This document shows, piece by piece, positions 25,026 through 40,011 of a DNA stretch of 64,000 nucleotides; position 1 is the stretch's first letter; every line of letters starts with the position of its first letter. The stretch covers positions 23,312,001 to 23,376,000 of the forward strand of contig OZ316894.1 in assembly GCA_973895155.1 (NCBI GenBank), given 5' to 3'. Made by a program: the position numbers and the translations under genes. Origin of the DNA: Marsupella aquatica (taxonomy: Eukaryota > Marchantiophyta). The notes beneath the pieces are model-generated. The model was given only the letters and a program-made list of their open reading frames with translations, was not told where the DNA came from and did not search any database.

Positions 25026-26465
25026 CTCTATTTATGGACCCCCATTAGGGGTCCTTTGCAAAATTCCTGGCTCCACAGTGCGCCACATCATCATGACACG
25101 CTACAAACAGGAAGAGACTTGTTTTTGGATAAAATTAACTTCTGCATTCGTGTTTGTGGCAAGTTTGCTGTAAAAACTGGGACGCCATGCCGTAAAAAAG
25201 AATGTAAAAAAAACTGACATGCAAATCAAAAGACAAAAAGATTGAGTAAAATTGTTCTTAGTAATGGTTTTATTTACATTTTGATTTTATTCAAAACATA
25301 AAATTTTCCTGGTATGAATTTTTGATTTGACATTGCTGAGTCAAATCACAATGAAAACTCACATATAATATGGCGTTAGAAAGATCTTAAAGACGGTCCT
25401 GATGAGCTCAGCATTGTCACCATTCGATAAGAATTGAGTAAGTAATTTGAAAAATAAATTTTACCCATGATTTCATAATCTCTAACGTGAATAGAAATCT
25501 TTTGTTGCACAACCCCTGAAATGTTGACCCCTTCCATGAGAATGAACTTAAAATTTACAGATTTTATCCAGTACTAAGGAGATTATGAATCTTAGAATTT
25601 CTTTAGCTTTTTAACGAACTTAACTTTGATAGATTTAGTTGTTTTGAGGAGATTATAAGTTTCCAATGTTCTCTAGCTTGAGTGTAACATTGGGAGATTT
25701 TATCAAGTACTAAAGTGGTCATGAGTTTCTAAATTTCTATAGCTTTTGACCAATTTTGAATAACACAATTGGAGATTTGTTTCCATGAAACTGTTTGTCT
25801 TAAACGATTATGCAAAGTTAGTGATTTGATGACACCGATGACTTCTCTCTCTTCGTCTATCTGCATGTAGGAATTGAAAAGTGATTATTTTCTATGCAAC
25901 TTGAGTGCATCCAGCATCCCTTCGCGGAGGAAACAGTCGAGCACCGTTTTGCTGAAGTGACAATTAAGCTGCCCACACATTAAATAGTAGTTCACATTGC
26001 AGCTGGTTTTGCGATTGATGTTAATTATGGTTACCTTAATAAGTTTGGCAACTGTTTGAAGTGTCAAACATTGACTTGTTCATTTTTGAATTTTTTTTTC
26101 TTAGTTTAGATTTGGAGGTCCATCTAGGCTTCAGTTTCTGGATAAATGCCTCTAAAATAACATGGGGGTCCACGGATTAATTTAGAGGCATTTAGAGGCA
26201 TACTAAACAATTTTAAAATACTTGAATGGTAACTAATACAGTTACAGTGAAAAATATGTTATCTTTTTCTTTGTATTCCTTTTTTTACGCTTAATAGTTA
26301 CAGCATGGCACCCCCAAAATTATGTTGCTTTTGCCACAAACACAACAGCCCTTTTTGTTTTACAGGAAACCTGCTCTGTCCTGTTTGTTACCATCCTTGA
26401 TGATGTGGCGATTCCTAGTGCCAGAGAATTTGCAAGAGACCCCTAATGGGGATCCATAAATAGAG
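25026..26465. mobile_element. Long-TIR non-autonomous element (copy A)
   Basis: The left end CTCTATTTATGGACCCCCAT is mirrored at the right end by CCATAAATAGAG, which closes at 26465. The inverted identity runs inward for about 70 bp at high similarity (GGGGTC, TTTGCAAA, GCGCCACATCATCA). It continues patchily to more than 200 bp, with GTTTGTGGCA and GCCATGCCGTAAA on the left matched by TTGCCACAAAC and TTACAGCATGGC on the right. The outermost 17 bp are themselves palindromic (GACCCCCATTAGGGGTC). The interior (25440-25810) holds degenerate repeats of about 75 bp built on GAGATTTTATCAAGTACTAA and TTTCTAAATTTCTATAGCTT. No transposase ORF is present. Confidence 0.75.
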
Positions 26466-26859
26466 ACAAGAAAATTAGTTGTGCATCTCACACATAGCAC
26501 TAGACAAGAGAATCTACATGCAGCAATTTACAGAGTCTCCGTGCAGCAATTTAGGGAGTGCAAAGGGCCTGTTTTTTGAAGGCCTTACACATGCAAGACA
26601 GCCCTTATGCAGAGGGAATAAATTGTGTGTTCAGTGTGTTTGCACTTGCTCAGAGAAAATAGAAAGAAGCCATTGGTTCCTTTTCACTCATTCTGCGGGA
26701 ATAAATTGTTTTCACTTATTCTGAGGGAATAAAAGGCAGCCATACTAGGTTTTCACTCAATATCTGTCTGATTATATTCAGAGCAAAAAAAGAAACAATG
26801 GGCCCTTAACCTAACATTTCGTAAATGCACCCTCACTTCATTGTAGGTTGTTGGGCTTG

Positions 26860-27540
26860 CCACCTTTTTTAGATTAATTACCACTGTAGAATGTCATGTT
26901 TTTATCACGAATCAAGTCACTTCCCCTGGTTAGCCACAAGGGATCTTACAACCCTGAGATGATCAGATTGAACAATCTGATGATTTCCATTGGCCTCAGA
27001 TCAGATTCACACACTGCCACCATTGGTCCTCTCAGGGGATGGTTCCACCCAGTATGCGGTGTCTTCCCCCACCCTCGCCTCCCTATTTCCCAAATGCCCT
27101 CATGGTAGGCACCCAATGGCCGGCACACGGCTTCCCAAGGTGATGAGAACTGTCAGATCTCAGGGGCATAGGATCTCCTGCAATGAACCAAGGTTAAGCC
27201 ACTTAACCCATGACAAAGACAGTTTCATTGTCATAATCTATATAACTATTCACGAACAAAAACTAGAGTTGGGGTTTAGACTTCTAGAGTGAAACTCCTA
27301 GACAATAACTCTAAATGAAGACAAAACTAATAGTGAAGTGCATTCCAAAAACAAAGAAGGGGCAAAGACCAAGGGGAAATGCTTTGGCCAGGTTTTTTTT
27401 TGGTCTTATCTCTATTCACCTTTCAAAAACAGTAATCATGCTAGTTAGTCTAAAACTGAATATCTGACCAGAAGTGGCAATCTAGTAAACTTCTAGAAAA
27501 GGTGGCTGATATTTCAAAAGAAGTGTAGTAAAATTTGTCC
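26860..27540. repeat. Diverged repeat ending in the 210-bp-array unit
   Basis: The right side (27470-27525) carries AGTGGCAATCTAGTAAACTT and AAAAGGTGGCTGATATTT, the same strings as the tandem units at 28.2-30.2 kb. The left side has a loosely inverted GCCACCTTTTTTAGA at about 26868. It is probably another member of that repeat family; boundaries are uncertain. Confidence 0.4.
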
Positions 27541-27789
27541 CTAATCTGCATTGTTTTATTTTTTCCCACATTGCTATATGGCAAATCCACCTGACCTGCT
27601 CATGAATGCTCATAGGTATTTATTTCATTTTTAATTTGCTTTAGGGAGTCCATGCTTTATAGTTCCTGACTTTTTGAATATAAACAAACCCACTTTAAAT
27701 TGTTCCTTCCCTTTTATTCTTCTATATATGAATTAATACGTAAAGTGCCCTCACCTCCAATGCCTTGGCGTTTTCTCATTGAGGGGCTA

Positions 27790-27876
27790 TGTCTTCTACG
27801 AGCTTTGATTGAACCCTCGACCTTCACTCCCCAACCTACTCCTTGAACCATTGGGCTGAGGACTAATGCTGACAGT
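27790..27876 (-). mobile_element. tRNA-derived SINE-like head
   Basis: On the minus strand the order is CAGCCCAATGG (box-A-like, at about 27850-27860), then GAGGGTTCAATC (box-B-like, at about 27809-27820). The spacing is typical of a tRNA gene. It does not fold into an intact tRNA as far as I can see, and I found no clear 3' tail or target-site duplication. It is a SINE or tRNA pseudogene fragment. Confidence 0.35.
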
Positions 27877-28181
27877 AAATTGTTATTATGTGTATTTAGT
27901 ACTTAATTGAAATTTCTGTGAGTGCCTCCTCATTGTAATAAGTATGATTGTAACTCATCAGTCATAAGCACTATCCGTACCTGAATGTACCATCAGTCTC
28001 TGTCATTCTCTTACAACCCCCGATTTTTCTTTATTCTAATGTCACTATTCATGTAAAGGTTTTGTTTTCTCGCTTTAACAATCATGCAATACTTAATATT
28101 AGTTCGATAAGATAAGATACAATAAATACTCTTTTTTAATGTTTCCAATGAAACAAAACAGCTATGTCATAGACTGGGTCA

Positions 28182-30185
28182 GCTATAATCTCTATTTACC
28201 TTCCAAGAAACGGTAACAATGCAAGTTAGTCTAAACTGAATATCTGACCAAAAAGTGGCCAATCTAGTAAACTTCTACTGTAGAAAAGGTGGCTGATATT
28301 TGAAAAAAAGTGTACCAAATTGGTCACGTTTTTGGTGTTGTCTTATCTCTATTTACCTTTCAGGAAACTGTAATCAGGCAAGTTAGTCTAAAACTGAATA
28401 TGTGACCAAAAGAAACTATACACACTTTTTATATACAAAGGGACCAATCAGAGTACAAATGAACAAACAAAAGAGGGCCCAAGTGGACAAAACCAATCGA
28501 AAAAGAAGTGAGCAAAAGGGAACCACTAAACACCAAGAAAGAGTAACTAAAAGTAAGAAATGAGCAATAGGGAACCCCAAAAAACCATGAAAGAGAGACT
28601 AAAACTAACCCAAGCGGACCGAGGTCCTCATCATTCCTAGCGAATGTGGCAAAAAGCTACTAGTCCACATCAAGGGTCAAAACTAGATCGGCAAGTGGGA
28701 TTGGAACATCCTCTAGGGGAGCTAGCCGCTGCGGAGGCACACTAGCACCCACTGTAAGAGATCGACGATAGATGGCCTGAGCTTGAGCACGCTGCAAGGT
28801 GACTGAAATGCGTTGGCGAAAGTGCGTGGTCAAAATAGAAAGCGGGGGTCCGGTGGGACCCATGCGGCCATGAACATCCCGAGCAGCTTGCCGAAGAAGC
28901 CCATCAAACTGAGGATGAAGATGCCCAAATAGCTCCAGAGCAAGGGGGAGGAAGTTGTCGGATGAAGCTCGTGCAGCATATTTGGCCTCCTTCGTTGTTG
29001 CCGCACGTGACGCTGCTGCCCCTGCCGTAGTTGCCGCTGTCCCAATGATGTCTTGGCGCAATGGGTTTGCCACCACTACATCTGCCAATGTACGTTGACC
29101 CTCACGGACCATGGTAAGATCCACCCGTAACCGCTGTGATGGAGGACCAGGTAACTCGAGTACCACCTCCCGCCGCACGCATACCAAAGAGCCAGAGAGA
29201 ACCTGAGCAGTCGCATCTTGCACAGCATCGTGAACAATAATGGTTTCACCTCCCAAACTGCACCGAAGAAGATGGACACCTGTGGCATCACAAGGCAAGA
29301 AGGAGGTAAACCTACAAGAAGTGGGTGGGGCAGCCCCATACGAAGACGCATGGCTGTGGAGAACTCCGTTGAAGACATCCGCAAATGAGGAATGACTGGA
29401 TTGGCCTGAAGCCATCCACCTGTGCCCTTCCCTCCGGAAGAAAGAATCCGAGCACGGTCCGTGTCAGGTGCCTCGGAGAGGATGCTGGAAAGGGTGAAAG
29501 CGTGCATACGCCCAGCGAGGTCTGCCTGAAGACGAACGGAATCCAAGGATAAAAACTCCTGAAAAGAAGATAACGCGGCGCGAACGGGATCTGGTAATGA
29601 GGACCGCGCTGCGTGCAAATGAACCTGAAAACGGGAGGGAACCCTCCTCTACCTCCATGAGAGATGAAAGTAAAAAAGGGCCAATCTCGTAAACTTCCAC
29701 TGTAGAAAAGGTGGCTGATATTTGAAAAAAAGTGTACCAAATTGGTCACATTTTTGGTGTTGTCTTATCTCTATTTATCTTTCAGGAAACGGTAATAAGG
29801 CAATAAGGCAAGTTAGTCTAAAACTGAATATCTGACCAAACAGTGACAATCTCGTAAACTTCTTTTTTGCCTTGAAAAATCATTTTGAGTTCCATCCAAA
29901 ATCTCGTAAACTTCTACTGTAGAAAAGGTGGCTGATATTTGAAAAAAAAGTGTACCAAATTGGTCCCCTTTTTGGTGTTGTCTTATCTCTATTTACCTTT
30001 CAGGAAACGGTAATCAGGCAAGTTTGTCTAATACTGAATATCTGACCAAAAAGTGACAATCTCGTAAACTTCTTTTTTGCCTTGAAAAATCATTTTGAAT
30101 TCCATCCAAAATCTCGTAAACTTCTACTGTAGAAAAGGTGGCTGATATTTGAAAAAAAAGTGTACCAAATTGGTCTCCTTTTTTT
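28182..30185 (+). repeat. 210-bp tandem array, interrupted
   Basis: The unit contains, in order, AAACTTCTACTGTAGAAAAGG, GTGGCTGATATTTG, AAAGTGTACCAAATTGGTC, TTTGGTGTTGTCTTATCTCT, CAGGAAACGGTAAT, and CTGAATATCTGACC. Copies start at about 28.26, 29.69, 29.90 and 30.11 kb. The clearest step is 210 bp (TCCATCCAAAATCTCG at about 29892 and 30102). The array is split by about 1.2 kb containing the minus-strand retroelement fragment. Confidence 0.75.
28660..29618 (-). pseudogene. Retroelement RT C-terminal/RLE-like fragment, frameshifted
   Basis: Two overlapping minus-strand frames (29618-29076 and 29415-28660) read as one protein with a frameshift near 29.32 kb. The first gives SGGKGTGGWLQANPVIPHLR and FSTAMRLRMGLPHP. 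The second gives CDATGVHLLRC, GGETIIVHDAVQDA and RVDLTMVREGQRTLADVVV. This order is typical of the C-terminus of eukaryotic reverse-transcriptase ORFs with a restriction-like endonuclease: a serine/glycine-rich linker, then a C-x-G-x-H-x-C finger, then an RxDL...D nuclease core. The RT domain itself is absent. GC content is higher than in the flanks, and the fragment interrupts the 210-bp array, so it is an insertion. It is non-functional as it stands. Confidence 0.6.
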
Positions 30186-30189
30186 GGTG

Positions 30190-31242
30190 GGCAAAACGTC
30201 ACTCCAAGTCTCTCGAAGCAAACGAGGCTTTCATCGTGTCTTTCTCTCGTGTCAATTGAACGAAGGATTCCGATTCCGAATCCTCGATCGCGCTCGTCGA
30301 GAGGACTCCCGATTCCCGAAGCTATGCGGGCAGCTCTTCAAGTCCAAGCGGACGAGGCGGGAGCTCGAGTTGCTGGCGAACATTCTGTCTCTCGTCAGCT
30401 ACATTGCACAGAGAACTCATGCAGACTCAAACTTCGATTCGTTTTCGTGGAGGTGTCTTGCCTTAAACTCGAGCTCAGACTCGGACTCCGATTTCTATCG
30501 TGGAGGACTCTCGAATGGCACTCCACACTGCATTCTGCGTCGATGGAATAATTGGAGTGATTGCCTGGCCGACGGACCGACCGACTGGCTGGTGATGAGC
30601 TACAAGCTACAGTAGCTGCGCGGTCGGGCTTTTGGGGGAATCTCAGCTCGTCTAGAAGCCGATTGCGTTCATTATTCGCTTGATGATCGATCAGTCCTTG
30701 ATTGGTTCTGGCTGATGACTGCGTTGGAGGGAGCCTGGTATTGTGTCTTGTAAGTGGAGCCTCCAGTGCTGCTCCTGGTTGAGGTTCTGATGAGACTACA
30801 TTTGGAGGAGGCGGAAAGGAGGGCCGGTTGCGGAACCGATTGGCGCAGTGCAGCCTCATGTGGTGGTGCTGAAGTGTGCATACGGGAGCGAAACGATTGT
30901 GTGTGGGATAATGCGGTGAAGTATATGCAGAGTTTCTTGGGATGTGAATATTGTAGTGCGGAGCAGGTAGAGGAGGGGAACCTTGAGCTATTTTGTTTTT
31001 AGAAGAATGATAGCACGGGATTACTTTTAGGCCAGAGGATCTGCTCCGTCGCGGTGAAGGAGGGAGACGAGGTACTGGTTCGAGCAGAGGTTTTTTTTCT
31101 TTCTTTTCTCTGAATTTTTGAAGGGACAGGAAATCAGGAGAAGAAGGTGTAGGAGCAAAGACCGGGAACGACAGAGCGAGATTGACTGAAGTGGTCAGTG
31201 CAGTGGTTCTTGCATTGAAAAGCTGGACACAGGTTGGCAGAT
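30190..31242. other. LCB2 promoter/5' leader region
   Basis: This is GC-richer than its surroundings and rich in CTCG/TCGA. A 292-codon ORF runs on the minus strand across 30395-31273, low-complexity in Ser/Pro/Arg/Asn. I do not regard it as coding because it overlaps the LCB2 start and resembles no family. Confidence 0.4.
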
Positions 31243-35722
<4,480 letters not shown>

Positions 35723-36387
35723 GACTTATACTTGTGAACTTCGCCGTCAAGAAAATGCCTCCCGTTTAAAGTGATTCATAAGGAAGCTAGTCAGTGATAT
35801 CGGTCATAAGATCCGGTTGTCTTTGCCACCTCTCATGTCCAACATGTCACCGTGGTAGACTTAGTGATAGTTACCATCAGCAGGCCTGCTTCAAGTGAGC
35901 TCACTGATAATTATTTTCCTCGGCTTAATATGATTCTTTCAAGGGTTCTGGATGTCCAGGTTTTCCGCAAATCAATGCCTGAACCTTGGAGGCTTTCGAA
36001 CCTAGCTGACTATGATACAATCTTGGACGAGTCCTCGAGGTTTGAGTGCTGTTCAGTGCCCAATTGACTAGTTGGTAGCTCAGCCCTTCAGGGGTTAGAT
36101 GTCACTACCGCGAGCTCGTAACCGCGCCATCGGCAAAATACCTTTTGCAATTATTGCAAGCAAGCTTGAACTGCACAGTTTAGCATATGCCATGCTATTG
36201 AGGGAAGCTATCTCTGTGCAGAAATGCTAACTAGAATTGCGTTTCCAGCCTGACAGGAATCTGAGTGGCTCTCACTCTCTACTTGAATAATGGTTTACCA
36301 GTTATTGAACATGAAGCTTCTACCTCTTCAGAATATTACCATGTCTCTCACCAGAAGACATGGTATGAAAACCTTCGAGTAGGGAGT
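35723..36387. other. LCB2 3' flank
   Basis: Probable 3' UTR followed by non-coding DNA with no recognised feature. Confidence 0.4.
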
Positions 36388-37143
36388 TCAAAGATGCGTG
36401 TGCTGGGCCACATTAGAATGGCTATCTATCTGACTCTCTTTATGAGAGGAGTGGAATAGGGGGCCGCACTGCCTTGTTTGCTTCCAATTACCTCCAATCA
36501 CCTTTCTTTCTTTCTTTCTTTCGTTGCTTCTTTTCTTTTGAGACTGATCCTTGGATGATGAGACAGTCATACAGAAGAACCATACCTCAGCATTTTGCGC
36601 CTGATATGAAATGAAACCAGAATGAGCTGCAGATGGGCTGAAGTCCGAGGCGACAATTTTACATGACAAAGCAGATAGATCTGCGCAAGGAGGCCAAAGG
36701 GAAAACAGACGAACAAAACTTTTCCTCAAAGGTGTTCCGACTTTTGTGTACAACTCACCCGATTGGAATCCAATGCTCTCTTGGGAAAAGTCTCTAAGAG
36801 TGGATTTGGGCAATTTAACTATATAATCGCTATGTGAATTTACTCTTGAGTACCTAAGGTCTAGAGTGAAGCCTCGAGACTGTTCATCTGAGGTGTAAAA
36901 AAAGCTGGGGGTGTCGCTGGAATCGAAGATTGGGGACATGTTGAGTCTCTGAAATGGTGTAGCATGTGAGGGCTGTTGGAAACAATTGGACCCAAATGGA
37001 CAACGGGCTTGAGTTGTGATTCTCTGCCCCCCAATAGTTGTCTGTTTGATGTCATGCCTGATCTTGTCAGTCCACAGATTTGGCCATCTATGTTTGAAAT
37101 TGTAAACCTCACTGAGATCCATGTCACAAAACAATGACTGCAA
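36388..37143 (-). CDS. Unrecognised minus-strand exon-like ORF, 251 codons
   Basis: I do not recognise it. It is open for 251 codons in otherwise stop-rich AT sequence. On the minus strand it is preceded by a good acceptor (pyrimidine-rich ...TTATCAGTTTGCAG), so it may be an internal or last exon. The composition is protein-like at first (VYNFKHRWPNLWTDKIRHD, FTLDLRYSRVNSHSDYIVK, LSALSCKIVASDFSPSAAH). It then becomes a Lys/Arg/Glu stretch encoded by a TTTC microsatellite at about 36500-36530. The coding part, if real, probably ends or splices before that microsatellite. No partner exons were found upstream (37.15-38.5 kb), where a copia remnant lies. It could be a broken gene. Confidence 0.3.
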   Translation of the reverse strand: MQSLFCDMDLSEVYNFKHRWPNLWTDKIRHDIKQTTIGGQRITTQARCPFGSNCFQQPSHATPFQRLNMSPIFDSSDTPSFFYTSDEQSRGFTLDLRYSRVNSHSDYIVKLPKSTLRDFSQESIGFQSGELYTKVGTPLRKSFVRLFSLWPPCADLSALSCKIVASDFSPSAAHSGFISYQAQNAEVWFFCMTVSSSKDQSQKKRSNERKKERKVIGGNWKQTRQCGPLFHSSHKESQIDSHSNVAQHTHL

Positions 37144-37551
37144 ACTGATAAGAAATAACGAAGAATGGTACTAAAGACCTGTATTATCGGAATCCTGTAA
37201 CGAGTTGGAAAATGACCGATTCCTCTTCAGGTGTAAGATATTTACACGCCAACAAATTAAGGAAAGGCACCCCTACAATTAGTAGAGGAAAAAATCTACA
37301 TAATTAGAGCCCTGATCAAATTACAAGAAGATGAGAGTATGTAAATTTATTCTATTCTTGCTCACACCCCAACATTGCTTCTGTAATTTTACTCCGCAGC
37401 CTTTTTCTCACAAGATACACAAGAAATGCTACAAAGTCACAAAGAAGCAATTGGCTCAGGAGACCTGATTATGCGGAATGAATGGAGAGGAAAGAAAGAA
37501 CTGCACGGTTGCATAAAAGGAAACTAGCTCACCTTGTGACTCTTCCAGGCA

Positions 37552-38560
37552 GTGCACACTATTTGCCTTCAAAGTGGATTAAAAGGAGTGACTGTGGTAT
37601 ATATATACAAAGCCTGTTTTGTGGTCATGGAGATATGCAAAGACCAGGGGAGGCCAGACTATGGGGAAACCTTTGCAGCACTAGTCAGACCAGAGACCTT
37701 TAGACCTGTTATGGCAATCATAGCAACTGTGCTTAGCCTTGACGCTCATAGTCTGGATGTAGTTTCAGCATTCCCAAACCCAATAATGAAGTCAAAGCAA
37801 AAATTCTATATCAGACCACCAAGTCTCTATATCAGACCACCAAGTGGGTACGAGTCATGTGATGCAAATGGCAACTTACTAGGTTGGCTCCTTTGTTGTC
37901 TGTATGGTCTAGAGCAAGCCCCTTGACTTGGTATATAGATATTACATGATTTCTACTGAAGTCTGGATAGTTACCAGGACTGTCTGTTGATCCTTGTGTT
38001 TGAAGAATGCAAATGGATATCTAATTGATGCTTTCGGCTGGCAACATCATATCAGTAGCCACAACTCTAGCTAAAATTATACATGAAAGATATGTTCTCA
38101 TCTCAACACGAGCTCCGGTATGAGCTAAGTCATATGGAAGATCAGCCTGAGAACTTCTATGTATTTCCAATCTTGAAATAGAGCAGAATGGTAGAAAATC
38201 CACTAGTGACTACTTATTTAAATTAGCAGGCGGACCGGTCCCATTAGCTGGAAATCAGGCAAACATATGATAACAGCTAGCCACATTGCCAGCAGAGGCT
38301 GAATATATAGGATACTCTCCCCACTCTCTTTCCTCCAAAAAAGCCATCTGGCTTCAAAGATTACTACAGGAATCGGATTAATATACATTCCTATCCAGAC
38401 ATCCACAAACGAGTACTCTATGGCGATAATAATCCTGCTTTCTCGCTCACTATCAACCCAAAACATCACATGCAAGACCCATTGCATATAGTGAAATTCC
38501 CTAGCGCTATGTTTGTAAGTGAACAGGCCAAATTAATCCGTGGACCCTCATGTTCATCCA
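37552..38560 (+). pseudogene. Ty1/copia retrotransposon remnant (RT and RNase H)
   Basis: The frame at 37552-37926 carries the copia reverse transcriptase signature: YGETFAALVRPETFRPVMAI, then LDVVSAFPNPIM, IRPPSGYE and CCLYGLEQAP. Downstream pieces in other frames match copia RNase H: TSDYLFKLAGGP (about 38199-38235), KKAIWLQRLLQ (about 38337), and GDNNPAFSLTINPKHHMQDP (about 38421-38480). Frameshifts and stops separate them, and the YVDD box region is lost. A 21-bp tandem duplication gives IRPPSLYIRPPS. No LTRs were recognised. Long dead. Confidence 0.75.
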
Positions 38561-40011
38561 AGGAATGTTTGTGTGATTAAGTGAAATCAATTTTCATCAA
38601 GACGGTAACCAACGGTTTTGAGTCTCTCGATGGTGTTGGTGTGTGCTCGTACAAAAACAAATGCTCAAAAGATAAAGATTTATCAAATGGAAGGTTGAAT
38701 GTGGAGGAATTGAGTTTTCTTATAGGTTTTGCTTACACATTGGAGAAATCATCTTTCAACCATTCTTGATTGATTGTTTGTGAGTTACATTGAGCATTAC
38801 TGTCACAAGACAATCTAGAGCACAACACTCAGTTGTTGGCAAAAAAGCGCTTGTCAATTTGGTGGGAAGAACACACAAAACAAAAGAGCCGTCACTTCAA
38901 ACAAAGGATTTGTAGTTATTTTTATTTAAGAAAGCTATGGTGTGAGGGGAAGACCAACAATTGTTTCTTTGACATAGAGGCTGCATTTGGCGTCAACCTG
39001 TGTTTAGAGTGAGCTTTAGTTGAAGACTATCTAAGAGATGCGAACAATTCAAGCCGGGAAGCAAGCATTGTGGACAAGCGATGGTGACATAATCAAAGAA
39101 ATCAATTTGTAGCGGCTAAGTTTGTGACGGTGATGAGATTGTGATATCTCTTAATCGAGAAAGGGTTTCCAATGAGCCTCAAATTGACAAATTTTGTCAA
39201 GTTCCATATGAGTTTTTGAATATCTTTGCCTTTCCAATGAGTGTTAGTATAATAAATTTTGATTATGAGTTCATGAATTCTTTTAGCTTTCTAACATTGA
39301 GTCTGACATTTACAAATTTTATGTCAGATTTTGTCACGGTACTCAAGAGATCAAGAGGCTTTCAATCTTTTTAGCTTTCTAATGTGTGACATTGAGATTA
39401 TTTGTCAAGAAATAGAGAGATCATGAGTATCTAAATTTCTCTAGCTTTCAAATGAACCTAACATTGATAGATTTTGTCAAGTACTAAGGAGATGATGAGT
39501 TTTTAATTTTACTCTAGCTTTCCAATGAGTGACATTGAGAGATTTTATCAAGACATTACTAAAGAGATCACGAGTTTCTAAATCTTGATCTTGAATTTTC
39601 CAATGAATCAAACATTGGCAAATTTTATCAAGTACTAAGGAGATTTATTATTTAGTTTTACAATGTGAAGCCAAATGGGTTTTAATTATGTACATTTCTA
39701 TCGATTGATTTTTTCAAACTTGCAAACAATTAAAAAATACAAGCATTTTGATATAAAACACTGATATATCTTTGACAAACATCAAAATGGTAACTTTATT
39801 TTACTAAATGACATCTCTTCCTTTGTATTTTGGTTTTTTTACGTTTAATATTTACGGCATGGCGCCCCAAAAATTACGTTGCTTTTGCCACAAACAAGTA
39901 TGTGCACGTTTGTTATTGTTAAAAGTAGGATCATTCCTGTTTGTGGCTAGTTGTGATGATGTGGCGCAACCTCATGGCAGAGAATTTGCAAGAGACCCCT
40001 AATGGAGGTCC
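38528..40011 (+). mobile_element. Long-TIR element, left member of a facing pair (copy B1)
   Basis: The right terminus (GCAAGAGACCCCTAATGG, ending near 40011) and subterminal strings (TTACGGCATGGCGCCCC, TTGCTTTTGCCACAAAC, GATGATGTGGCGCAACC) match the right end of copy A at 26465. The interior 39140-39700 is the same degenerate repeat of about 75 bp as in copy A (TTTGTCAAGTACTAAGGAGA, TTTCTCTAGCTTTC). I could not find a matching left TIR; 38528-38600 instead mirrors 41960-42035. Confidence 0.6.

Noticed and set aside
36066-36130. tRNA-like string GTTGGTAGCTCAGC on the plus strand
   Set aside because: No box B or plausible cloverleaf follows.
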